This document shows, piece after piece, positions 14,967-22,384 of a DNA stretch of 37,815 nucleotides. The stretch is from a bacterium (GTDB lineage: Bacteria; UBP6; JAFGXH01). Position 1 is the first letter of the stretch. Each line of letters opens with the position of its first letter. The stretch spans positions 1-37,815 of the forward strand of contig JAFGXH010000102.1 in assembly GCA_016936735.1 (NCBI GenBank), in the 5' to 3' direction. The position numbers were made by a program, and so were the translations under genes. A model generated the notes under the pieces. That model was not told where the DNA came from. It ran no database searches and saw nothing but the letters and a program-made list of their open reading frames with translations.

Positions 14967-16919
14967 ATGAGAGGATATCTATTTATTTTAATTATTTCTA
15001 GTTTTTTTCTAACATTAATAGGTTGTAATGATTCAAATGAATCATTTGTTTGTACTCTTTCTGGTGAAGTTTGTGGTGTTGATGGGGTAACATACACAAA
15101 CAAATGTGATGCTGATAATGCAGGAGTTTCTGTTGCCTATTCAGGAAAATGTGAAACACCAACATTTTGTGCATCAACCTCAGATTGTCCACCTAATTTT
15201 GTTTGTGAAGATATTGCTGGAGTTAAAAAATGTGTTGTTGATAGTGAATGTGATGTAGATTCTGATTGCTCTGGTGAAATCTCTATAGATTGTATTGGAG
15301 CTCATTGGGAGTGTCAAAGTGGAAGCTGTATTGAGAGTTGTGGTTCTGAATGTCCAGATATTATGTGTGCCATTGATTGTGAATTTGGTTTTAAAATAGA
15401 TGAAAATGGCTGTAGTATTTGTGAATGTGTTGAAGCAACAGTTTGTGAACAGGATTCAGATTGTCCAGAGGGATTCTTTTGTGCTCTTATGGATTGTGCA
15501 GATGAGGTAGATTGTATTGGTGGTGGAGTATGTTATCCAAAAGAACAACCAGAGTGTGATGAGAATACTCCTTGTGCTTTAGGAGAGGTTTGTGTTAATG
15601 GTGTTTGTGAAACTCAAAATTGTGATTGTCCAACACTTTTTGCTCCTGTTTGTGGAGAAAATGGTATAACTTATGGAAATGCATGTTTTGCAGCTTGTGA
15701 TAATGCTATTATTGCTCATGAGGGAGAGTGTGAAGAGATTTTATGTGAAAGTGATTCAGATTGTCCAAATGGTTTTTTCTGTGCATTAGTTGACTGTTCT
15801 GATGATGATGTTGATTGTTTAGGTGGTAGTATTTGTATGCCAATTCAAAATAATTGTCCTCATGAGTGTGATTCAGATATTGATTGTGATGAAGGATTTT
15901 TTTGTTCAACTATTCGTTGCATTACAGATAGTGGCTTAACAGGCTCTGTTTGTGAAAAAAAAGTTGAATGTGAACCTATTTTATGTGATTTATATTGTGA
16001 ATTTGGCTTTATTTTAGATGAAAATGGATGTGAAATTTGTCAATGTAATGAACCACATAATATTTGTTATAGTGATGATGAATGTCCTGATGGGCAATTT
16101 TGCCATTTAATGGAAGATGTTGATTATGGCTATTGTCAACCAAATGAAATTGAGTGTAGAGTTGATAGTGATTGTGAGTCAGGAGCTCAATGTTTGAATG
16201 GATTATGTATAATTAACTTTTGTCCATCAGAATGTGAAATTGATTCTGATTGTGGAGATGGTTTCTATTGTTCTCAAATATACTGTTTAACACCTGATGG
16301 AGTTCCTGGAACTGAGTGTGTTATGGAGTTTGAATATTGCGAATCTGATTTGGATTGTTCTGAAGGTGAATATTGTCTTGATGGATTATGTTTTGTTCAA
16401 TCAGCCTGCTTTCATGATTGTGACTCAGATAGAGATTGTGAAGAGGGATTTAGTTGTATTCAACTTGATTGTTTAACTGTTGATGGTGAAACAGGTTCTG
16501 TTTGTGAGTGGAATAATCAATGTGAAGATTTAACTTGTGATCTATATTGTGAATTTGGTTTTCAAGTAGATGATAATGGATGTGAAATCTGTGTTTGTAA
16601 TCAACCAGATAATATTTGTTATAGTAATGATGAATGCCCTGATGGATACTATTGTGAATTTTTAGATGGTTGTTATTTAGATGAGAATGGAGAGATAGTT
16701 TGTGTTGATTATGGTTATTGTCAACCAAATGAAATAGAGTGCAGAGTTGATAGTGACTGTTTTGATAATGAGGTTTGTATAGATAATATCTGTATGGATA
16801 ATAGTTATCAATGTACTCATGAATGTGACTCCAATAGTGATTGTGTTGAAGGAGAGATTTGTGAAGCAATTCGTTGTATAACATCTGATGGTCAACAGGG
16901 TTCTGTTTGTAGTTTCTAG
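14967..16919 (+). CDS. 101-cysteine lipoprotein with Kazal- and antistasin-like modules
   Basis: The start is ATG 14967, which has a GGGGG ribosome site and lies after the predicted transcription start. The product is 650 residues with lipobox LIGC (Cys20). I count 101 Cys in the protein, about one in six mature residues, the lipidated one plus 100 that could pair. Modules in order: a Kazal-like unit (CGVDGVTYTNKC), DSDC/EB-type units, an antistasin-like unit (CAIDCEFGFKIDENGCSIC), a second Kazal unit (CGENGITYGNAC), then alternating DSDC units and two more antistasin-like units. Kazal and antistasin domains are serine-protease inhibitors in animals, so surface protease defence is one possibility; adhesion or an architectural disulfide rod are others. 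Function is unproven. It should be surface or periplasm anchored. Its stop overlaps the stop of the convergent peptidase gene. Confidence 0.85.
   Translation: MRGYLFILIISSFFLTLIGCNDSNESFVCTLSGEVCGVDGVTYTNKCDADNAGVSVAYSGKCETPTFCASTSDCPPNFVCEDIAGVKKCVVDSECDVDSDCSGEISIDCIGAHWECQSGSCIESCGSECPDIMCAIDCEFGFKIDENGCSICECVEATVCEQDSDCPEGFFCALMDCADEVDCIGGGVCYPKEQPECDENTPCALGEVCVNGVCETQNCDCPTLFAPVCGENGITYGNACFAACDNAIIAHEGECEEILCESDSDCPNGFFCALVDCSDDDVDCLGGSICMPIQNNCPHECDSDIDCDEGFFCSTIRCITDSGLTGSVCEKKVECEPILCDLYCEFGFILDENGCEICQCNEPHNICYSDDECPDGQFCHLMEDVDYGYCQPNEIECRVDSDCESGAQCLNGLCIINFCPSECEIDSDCGDGFYCSQIYCLTPDGVPGTECVMEFEYCESDLDCSEGEYCLDGLCFVQSACFHDCDSDRDCEEGFSCIQLDCLTVDGETGSVCEWNNQCEDLTCDLYCEFGFQVDDNGCEICVCNQPDNICYSNDECPDGYYCEFLDGCYLDENGEIVCVDYGYCQPNEIECRVDSDCFDNEVCIDNICMDNSYQCTHECDSNSDCVEGEICEAIRCITSDGQQGSVCSF
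15969..16793 (+). repeat. Duplicated antistasin-DSDC supermodule
   Basis: Copy A (15969-16208, 80 codons) and copy B (16521-16793, 91 codons) share the order CDLYCEFGF..DENGCEIC, NICYS.DECPDG, YGYCQPNEIECRVDSDC. Their starts are 552 bp apart. DNA stays close around the YGYCQPNEIECRV block (16120-16176 and 16704-16760). Copy B has an 11-codon insertion in its middle. This is internal gene growth by segmental duplication. Confidence 0.8.
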
Positions 16920-17350
16920 TGTTTTCTCTTTTTGTTTAGCTTAAAAAGAGTTGGAATAATATATCTTCCCAATAATCTATAAAAAGTATAATAAATATTA
17001 CTCAAAGGTAATTTGACTTTGCCAATGTAATTATTTTCAGTAACAATAAAATTATCTGGGTATTTATGAATATCTCCTTTAATAAATATATATTTTTCAT
17101 ATTTATATAATACTCGATGAATAATATTCTCCCCTTTATCAGTACATACCAATATTATATCTCCAGACTCTATTTTTTTAAATGAGGTAAAAGAGACTCT
17201 AATATCACTATTTGAGCGAATAAATGGCCACATAGAGTCTCCTTCACCCTTAACAGTAAAAGAGAATCCCTTTTGTAAACTCATTTTAAAAAGTTGTGAT
17301 ATCTCTATTTTTCTCCTAATTCTATTTTGAATTTTAGAATCTCTTTCCAT
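16916..17350 (-). CDS. S24/S26-family peptidase (signal-peptidase-like, Ser-His type)
   Basis: A 144-residue protein. GEGDSMWPFI gives the nucleophile Ser39 in the G-x-S-M-x-P context of S24/S26 peptidases. GDIILV (63-68) and NIIHRVL with His78 follow, then KGD. A histidine where bacterial LepB has its lysine is typical of the archaeal/SipW-type Ser-His enzymes. The C-terminus (YYTFYRLLGRYIIPTLF) is hydrophobic and may hold it at the membrane. AGGGG sits before the ATG. Its first 46 bp overlap the end of the nucleotidyltransferase gene, so translation is coupled. The likely job is a dedicated cleavage of an exported or precursor peptide; the substrate is unknown. It is too short and soluble to be the housekeeping signal peptidase. 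Confidence 0.8.
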   Translation of the reverse strand: MERDSKIQNRIRRKIEISQLFKMSLQKGFSFTVKGEGDSMWPFIRSNSDIRVSFTSFKKIESGDIILVCTDKGENIIHRVLYKYEKYIFIKGDIHKYPDNFIVTENNYIGKVKLPLSNIYYTFYRLLGRYIIPTLFKLNKKRKH

Positions 17351-18351
17351 AATTCCCCTTTTTTTAAAATATAAAATGTTTTTTTAAAAAAATATAAAGA
17401 GTAATCTATTATTGAGTCTGATTGTAAAAATGGTAAAAGTAGTTGATTTACCCTTTTTTTATTAAATATTGGGCTATTTTTAATAAAAAAATATTGAATT
17501 TTTGATTGTTTTACAATTTTATCAACATCTTTTTTATAAAAATCAAAATTCTCATAAAATCTTTTATTGAATAGAGAGTTTGATTTACTTTCAGATTTTC
17601 TAATTTTAATTGCATCAATAATAAAAAATAGATAAACAAACTGTTTTTTTATTTTTAATTTTACTATTAATTCAATAATAAAACTCCAATTAAGAGTATA
17701 TTGATTAAGTATCTCAAGAGTATCTATAAATCTTTTTTCATTTTTAAAGAAATCTCCAGCTAGCTCTATCAATAGTAAAACAAACTGTTTTTCAGGAGTA
17801 TTACTACTATCAAAACTAAATAAATCATGAAAATTTCTGATTTTTTCAAAAGGAACAATATCTCTATGAATATCAATAAAGAGTGGTATTCTCCATTTTT
17901 TTATATCAACTCTTGTTTCATGATAAGAGTTATTGTTAAAAAAATTCCTATCAAAATCAACACTCCAAAACTCTAATAAATTTTTCATTTTATTTAATGA
18001 GTTAGGTTTAATTAAAATATCAATATCATCAATAGAGCGAACCCCTAATTTATATATATTCTCTATTAACCATATACCTTTATATAAAAAATAATCTATC
18101 TCATAGTTTTCTAACAAAGATTTAAACTCTTTTAATAAATCTAAAAAAACCATGTTTCTTACTATCTGATTTTTGTAAAGTTTTTTAATTTCATCAGGAA
18201 TTGATGTTTTATCAACTATTTTATCATAGTAATAGAATGGAATCTCTAATTTCCAAAAAAATCTCCAAAGTTTAATATCAAAAATCTCTAAGTTTTCTGA
18301 TTTAATTAAATGTTTAAAATTAGAATGATAAAGGGATTTATAATTTCTCAA
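17305..18351 (-). CDS. Uncharacterised nucleotidyltransferase, NTP_transf_5 (PF14907)-like
   Basis: About 348 residues from TTG 18351. No good Shine-Dalgarno is visible there, so the exact start is uncertain. The family core is clear: YFLYKGIWLIENIY (Lys91-Gly92), then Arg105 and DDIDILI with Asp109/Asp111, the metal-binding pair of the Pol-beta-like nucleotidyltransferases, and later FIDIHRDIV (Asp160/His162), which matches the family's D-x-H motif. The rest is helical and basic. Reaction and substrate are unknown. It sits between a TetR regulator (23-bp gap) and an overlapping S24/S26 peptidase. Members of this family recur beside such peptidases and in peptide-modification or surface-polysaccharide loci (family knowledge), so a precursor-modifying role is a reasonable guess. 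Confidence 0.78.
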   Translation of the reverse strand: MRNYKSLYHSNFKHLIKSENLEIFDIKLWRFFWKLEIPFYYYDKIVDKTSIPDEIKKLYKNQIVRNMVFLDLLKEFKSLLENYEIDYFLYKGIWLIENIYKLGVRSIDDIDILIKPNSLNKMKNLLEFWSVDFDRNFFNNNSYHETRVDIKKWRIPLFIDIHRDIVPFEKIRNFHDLFSFDSSNTPEKQFVLLLIELAGDFFKNEKRFIDTLEILNQYTLNWSFIIELIVKLKIKKQFVYLFFIIDAIKIRKSESKSNSLFNKRFYENFDFYKKDVDKIVKQSKIQYFFIKNSPIFNKKRVNQLLLPFLQSDSIIDYSLYFFKKTFYILKKGELWKEILKFKIELGEK

Positions 18352-18374
18352 GCAATTAAATATAAATAGTTGTT

Positions 18375-19007
18375 TTATTTTTTAAAGTGTGGGGTTACTA
18401 AATCAATTAAAGTTAAAACTTTCCTTCTAAAATCATCAAAAAATTCTGTTGTATATCGAGCTTTATTAAGTGAAAATGTATGGATTACACCCTCTTTAAA
18501 AAACATAAGAATTAAGCCTATTGTCTCTTCTAAATATTCATAATTATCAATTTCAGGAATTCCAGAGTGTATTGTTGTCTTTAAAAGTTTATGTCGTAAA
18601 TCATAAAAATAGTTAGAAAATTTATCCATTCTAAGTGTAAAATCATCCAATCGCCCTGCATAATAGGCCTCTATAAAAAACTCAAAAAATATTCTCTCAT
18701 TTGAGTTTTCAAGTATATTTTTAATCACCTCAAAAATAAGATTAATCAATGATTTTAAATTATCTATTTTATCATTTTCAATTATTTGGTTTATACAAGA
18801 GATTGTTTTCTCTATTTCAAAATCAAAATAGTCCCAAAAAATCTCCTCTTTAGTTTTATAGATTGCATAAAGGGATGATGTTGATATATTTGCCTCTTTT
18901 GCAATATCTTTTAGTGTTCCTTTTGCGTAACCCATTTCAGAAAAAACTTTTTCAAAAGAGTTTAAAATTAATAATCTTCTCTCTTTTTTATCAATCACTT
19001 TTGGCAT
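18375..19007 (-). CDS. TetR/AcrR-family transcriptional regulator
   Basis: A 210-residue regulator. Residues about 8-55 form the TetR DNA-binding domain: RLLILNSFEKVFSEMGYAKGTLKDIAKEAN, recognition helix STSSLYAIYKTKEE, then FWDYF. The C-terminal 150 residues are an all-helical ligand and dimer domain with no recognisable ligand signature. AGGGTG precedes the ATG. It lies first in a probable three-gene unit with the nucleotidyltransferase and peptidase. An imperfect 25-bp palindrome 27-51 bp upstream is a candidate operator, so it may repress its own operon and release it in response to a small molecule, possibly a lipid as in FadR-like members. The ligand is inference. Confidence 0.9.
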   Translation of the reverse strand: MPKVIDKKERRLLILNSFEKVFSEMGYAKGTLKDIAKEANISTSSLYAIYKTKEEIFWDYFDFEIEKTISCINQIIENDKIDNLKSLINLIFEVIKNILENSNERIFFEFFIEAYYAGRLDDFTLRMDKFSNYFYDLRHKLLKTTIHSGIPEIDNYEYLEETIGLILMFFKEGVIHTFSLNKARYTTEFFDDFRRKVLTLIDLVTPHFKK

Positions 19008-19033
19008 AAAAAAACACCCTTTTACTAAAAAAT

Positions 19034-19058
19034 ATCTAATAATATTTTACTAATAGAT
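19034..19058. promoter_or_regulatory. Candidate TetR operator
   Basis: ATCTAATA (19034-19041) and TAATAGAT (19051-19058) are complementary at 7 of 8 positions over 25 bp, 27-51 bp upstream of the TetR start in a 55-bp gap. The direct repeat TTTTACTAA (19020-19028, 19046-19054) overlaps it. Size and position fit TetR autoregulation. Not proven. Confidence 0.4.
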
Positions 19059-19062
19059 AAAA

Positions 19063-20004
19063 TTACTCATCATCATTTTTTGTTGTTTTTGATACATCAG
19101 ATATCAGTTTGTCAATATCTGCATATGTAATTGATTTGGCACTTGAAACTCTATTTTTTTGCTGAACAGAGCCCTCCATCTCTTTTAAATAGTACTCAAG
19201 TCCAAGAGCTTCACAAACCTGTAGTATTACTTTACTTTTAACAACATTATCATGGTTTAAAAAAGTTTCAAAAAGTGCATTATCACAAATTGTATTAATT
19301 AATCTTGGAACACCCCTTGAATATTTATGAATAATTTTCACAGCCTCTTCTGTAAAAAGCATTCTTTTAGCACCAGATAGTTTTAAACGATGTTTAATAT
19401 AGTTTTCAGCAGATGGTAAATCCAAAGCTTCCAAAGAGAATTTAAGAGCAACTCGTTGTGCTAATGGTTCATCTAAATGGATATTTTGTTCAAGCTCTTT
19501 AAGGCCAAATAGAACAAATGTTACCAACTTTTGCCCTGGAACCTCCATATTGAGTATTCCTCTTATCTCCTCCATTATCTCTCTTGTTTGAAGCATTTGT
19601 GCCTCATCAATCAGAATAATAGCTTTTTTACCCTCTTTATAGATTTTTATTAGTTGATTATACAACTGATTTAAAAGAGTAAGTTTTTCATCTGCTGGTT
19701 GTTGAACTCCTAATTGCATTGATATTCTTTTTAATAGCCAAAGTGGAGTTATTTTAGAGTGAACAATAACTAACATTTTTGCAACATAAAGATCATCACC
19801 CAAAGACTCTAATAATCTCCTTGCAAGAGTTGTTTTTCCTGTTCCTATCTCACCAGTAAGAATTGCAAGCCCCTTCATTGCTTGAACACTATATACTAAC
19901 CTTAAAATAGCTTGTGAGTGCTGTTTTGAGTTGTAGTAGAACTCTCTCATTGGGGCATTTGAAAATGGCTCTTTTTTAAAGCCAAAATAGCTTAAATAGT
20001 TCAT
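19063..20004 (-). CDS. ExeA/MshM-like AAA ATPase
   Basis: A 313-residue P-loop ATPase beginning MNYLSYFGFKKEPFSNAP, the signature start of the ExeA family. Walker A is GEIGTGKTT (51-59), Walker B AIILIDEAQ (128-136), and sensor and arginine regions follow (FVLFGLKELEQN, LAQRVALKFSLE, YSRGVPRLINTICDNAL). ExeA-type ATPases help assemble secretin complexes, type IV pilus-like systems or exosortase-linked polysaccharide export. This copy lacks the C-terminal peptidoglycan-binding domain of Aeromonas ExeA, as in MshM and the PEP-CTERM-locus ATPases. It begins 3 bp after the TPR gene stops, so the two are co-transcribed. No secretin or pilin gene is in the window. The start ATG has no strong Shine-Dalgarno, consistent with coupling. 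Confidence 0.88.
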   Translation of the reverse strand: MNYLSYFGFKKEPFSNAPMREFYYNSKQHSQAILRLVYSVQAMKGLAILTGEIGTGKTTLARRLLESLGDDLYVAKMLVIVHSKITPLWLLKRISMQLGVQQPADEKLTLLNQLYNQLIKIYKEGKKAIILIDEAQMLQTREIMEEIRGILNMEVPGQKLVTFVLFGLKELEQNIHLDEPLAQRVALKFSLEALDLPSAENYIKHRLKLSGAKRMLFTEEAVKIIHKYSRGVPRLINTICDNALFETFLNHDNVVKSKVILQVCEALGLEYYLKEMEGSVQQKNRVSSAKSITYADIDKLISDVSKTTKNDDE

Positions 20005-20007
20005 GTT

Positions 20008-22194
20008 TTATACATAAGAAATTTGATCATTTTTTGTTGTACTATTTTTTAGTTTTTCATATATTTTTTGAAGTCGTGAATATGAATCCCTATATGTTTT
20101 ATCTTTTTGCACTATTTTCTTAAAAATCTCAAAGGCATGTTTTAAATTTCCTTGAAGATCATATGCATTCGCAATCTCATAATATATTGCAAGCTTTTGG
20201 ATTGCATCAATAGATTGAAACTCAAGAGATTTTTTAAAATATTTTATAGCAATATCAAAATCTCCCTTATCAATATAACATAAACCAATCATTACTAAGC
20301 AATCAATTTTATCTTCAGTTAAACGAAAAACCAATTTAAACTCATTGATAGCATCATCTAAAAGCCCCATCTCTTTATATGCAATTGCTAAATCATATCT
20401 TGTTTTTATATCATCTTTTGAAACACTTTGATCTACACCCTCTTTGAATTTCTCAAAAATTTCATTAACATCCTCTTGAAACTCACCAGATTTTGGAAGT
20501 TTTTTATCTGCTCTATCATCCATCATTATTGGTTTTACGGCTGATTCTAATTGAGATAATAGTTTTAATAGTTCAGGATTATTTGGATCTGATTTTAATA
20601 AAGGATCTAACTCTTTTTTAGCATTATCAAACATTGCCTGATTGATATAAAATCTAATCTGTTCAATTTGATCTTTTATTGATGATTTTGATTTTTGATC
20701 AAAATCATCATCATCAAAATTTATTAACTCTATCTCATCTTTTTGGATAGTAGGTTTTACAGAGAGCTGAGTTGACTCTTCAATAACTATTTGCTTCTGT
20801 TCAACAACTTTTTCCTGTTTTAAAACAGATTTATCATAATATTTTGCAATTAATTTTATAGCTTTTTCATGATCTGGATCAAAATAGAGAATCTCCTCTA
20901 AAAAGGTTTTAGCTTCAGTTTGATTATTTTGAAAAGAGGTCTCAAACATTTTTAAAAGAATATCAATAGCTGCAGCTAAATTTCCTGTTTTGACATATAT
21001 CTCTTTTAGTTTTTTAGAGATAACTGGATCTGTAGGATCTTTAGAATACAACTCTTTTGCAATCCCTTCAGCTTTATCAAAAAGTTTAAATTTTATATAT
21101 GTATCAATCTCTCTTAAAGAGTTTTTTATTGCATCATTTGTAGAGCTTTTTTGTTCAACCTTTGGTGTTATGGGCTGAGGAATAGGGATTGATTGTTGTT
21201 GATTATTTGGTACAATCCACTCATCCTCTTTTGCCTCTCTCTCTGCAATCTCTTGTGCCTCTACTTTATCTTGAAGCTCTTGTGCTTTTTTTCTAACCTC
21301 CATGCTTCCTGGAGCTATTTGAAGAATTTTATTATATGTTTCAAGAGCTTTTTTAGAGTTATCTATAGATTCATAAAGTTTTGCTAACTCATACATAATA
21401 GAAAGCATCTGCTTTCTTTGATTAGTCTCCTTAAAAAAAGATATCAATAAAACAGTTGTCTCTATTAAAGCATCTGTATCGTTTTTCTCTTTACTTATTC
21501 TGTAACTTTTTAATAGAATCTCAAGAAGATTTGGTCCAAAAGATTTTTGAGTTATATATAGCATTGCTAACTCATTTAAAATTTTAGGATCACTATGATT
21601 TGTTACATGATCTATTCTTCCTAAAATTTTAATGTACATATTAAGGTTGTTTTGCTTTTTATATATATCAGCACCTTTTTTAAAATAATCTATTGCTAAC
21701 TCTTTATCATTTGTTGCTAAACATGCCTCAGCATAGTTAATAATCGCAATTGTATCTTCAGGATTAAGTGTTAATATTTTTTCTGATACAGATAGAGCAC
21801 TTTTGAAAAAACCCTTTATCATATAGTTTTCTAAAAGTTTTCGATATACTCTTGCAGCATCCACACTCATATTGAGAGCTTTATAACAGGAGGCCATATC
21901 ATCATAAACAGACTCCCTCTCCTCTCCTAACTCAACCATAACATTATATATTGCAACAGACTGTTTAAAAAGCCCCCCTTTTTGATAAACTTTTGCTAAT
22001 TTTTCATAATAGGCAAGAGCATTTGGTATATCATTTGAGAATTTGTAACACTCTGCTATCTGCTTTAGATATCTTGGTTCTTCTGGAGCAACATTCAAAA
22101 GTGTTTGATACTCTTTTACAGCTTTTTGATATGCTTTTTTGCTTATTAATTTTAAAGCGGCCTCTTCTATTTTTCGTCTGCTATTAATATCCAA
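20008..22194 (-). CDS. Large TPR-repeat protein
   Basis: The start is set at TTG 22194, preceded by TTAGGATTT. The longer frame back to 22251 would run through the promoter itself, and its predicted transcription start is about 22216. That gives about 728 residues. Residues 1-310 are continuous TPR units (RRKIEEAALKLISKKAYQKA, then repeats every 34-40 residues). A linker at about 315-350 and an acidic linker near 470-510 (FDDDDFDQKS) separate two further TPR arrays, ending with DAINEFKLVFRLTEDK and HAFEIFKKIVQKD. No signal peptide or membrane helix is present, so it is cytoplasmic. It is probably the scaffold partner of the ExeA-like ATPase encoded directly after it. Architecture resembles deltaproteobacterial motility and secretion TPR proteins; its precise function is unknown. 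Confidence 0.85.
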   Translation of the reverse strand: MDINSRRKIEEAALKLISKKAYQKAVKEYQTLLNVAPEEPRYLKQIAECYKFSNDIPNALAYYEKLAKVYQKGGLFKQSVAIYNVMVELGEERESVYDDMASCYKALNMSVDAARVYRKLLENYMIKGFFKSALSVSEKILTLNPEDTIAIINYAEACLATNDKELAIDYFKKGADIYKKQNNLNMYIKILGRIDHVTNHSDPKILNELAMLYITQKSFGPNLLEILLKSYRISKEKNDTDALIETTVLLISFFKETNQRKQMLSIMYELAKLYESIDNSKKALETYNKILQIAPGSMEVRKKAQELQDKVEAQEIAEREAKEDEWIVPNNQQQSIPIPQPITPKVEQKSSTNDAIKNSLREIDTYIKFKLFDKAEGIAKELYSKDPTDPVISKKLKEIYVKTGNLAAAIDILLKMFETSFQNNQTEAKTFLEEILYFDPDHEKAIKLIAKYYDKSVLKQEKVVEQKQIVIEESTQLSVKPTIQKDEIELINFDDDDFDQKSKSSIKDQIEQIRFYINQAMFDNAKKELDPLLKSDPNNPELLKLLSQLESAVKPIMMDDRADKKLPKSGEFQEDVNEIFEKFKEGVDQSVSKDDIKTRYDLAIAYKEMGLLDDAINEFKLVFRLTEDKIDCLVMIGLCYIDKGDFDIAIKYFKKSLEFQSIDAIQKLAIYYEIANAYDLQGNLKHAFEIFKKIVQKDKTYRDSYSRLQKIYEKLKNSTTKNDQISYV

Positions 22195-22222
22195 TTGAAA
22201 TCCTAAAAACGAAATCAGAATC

Positions 22223-22251
22223 ATTTTAAAAAAAAGAGTTGATAAAGTCAA
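22223..22251 (-). promoter_or_regulatory. Sigma70 promoter of the TPR-ExeA operon
   Basis: Minus strand: TTGACT (22251-22246), a 17-bp spacer, TAAAAT (22228-22223). The start near 22216 gives a 22-nt leader to TTG 22194. It decides the translational start and could also serve the genes as far as 16916. Confidence 0.8.
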
Positions 22252-22267
22252 GTATTGATATTTTTTA

Positions 22268-22294
22268 TTAGTAAAAAGATTTTTATATTACTAA
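22268..22294. repeat. Inverted repeat upstream of the TPR promoter
   Basis: TTAGTAA (22268-22274) and TTACTAA (22288-22294) are perfect arms with a 13-bp AT-rich centre, beginning 17 bp upstream of the -35 box. It may be an activator site or only an AT-rich UP element. Confidence 0.35.
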
Positions 22295-22350
22295 AATATT
22301 ATAAATTCCTTTATATATCTTTGTTATTTTTGAATTTTTAATGAAGAAAT

Positions 22351-22384
22351 AGTTAATTTATTTTTTAATTGAATAAAATTAACT
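22351..22384 (-). terminator. AT-rich hairpin at the phosphoesterase stop
   Basis: AGTTAATTTATT (22351-22362) pairs, with one bulge, with AATAAAATTAACT (22372-22384), overlapping the TAG stop at 22383-22385. There is no clear U-tract on the minus strand, so termination is uncertain; 3'-end protection is an alternative. Confidence 0.4.

Noticed and set aside
14852-15103. 83-codon minus-strand frame crossing the Cys-rich lipoprotein start
   Set aside because: It overlaps the promoter and signal peptide of a well-supported gene and lacks any ribosome site.
16450-16884. 144-codon minus-strand frame rich in His, Tyr, Asn and Leu
   Set aside because: It mirrors the repeated Cys/Asp codons of the 101-Cys gene; no start signal and no domain-like pattern.
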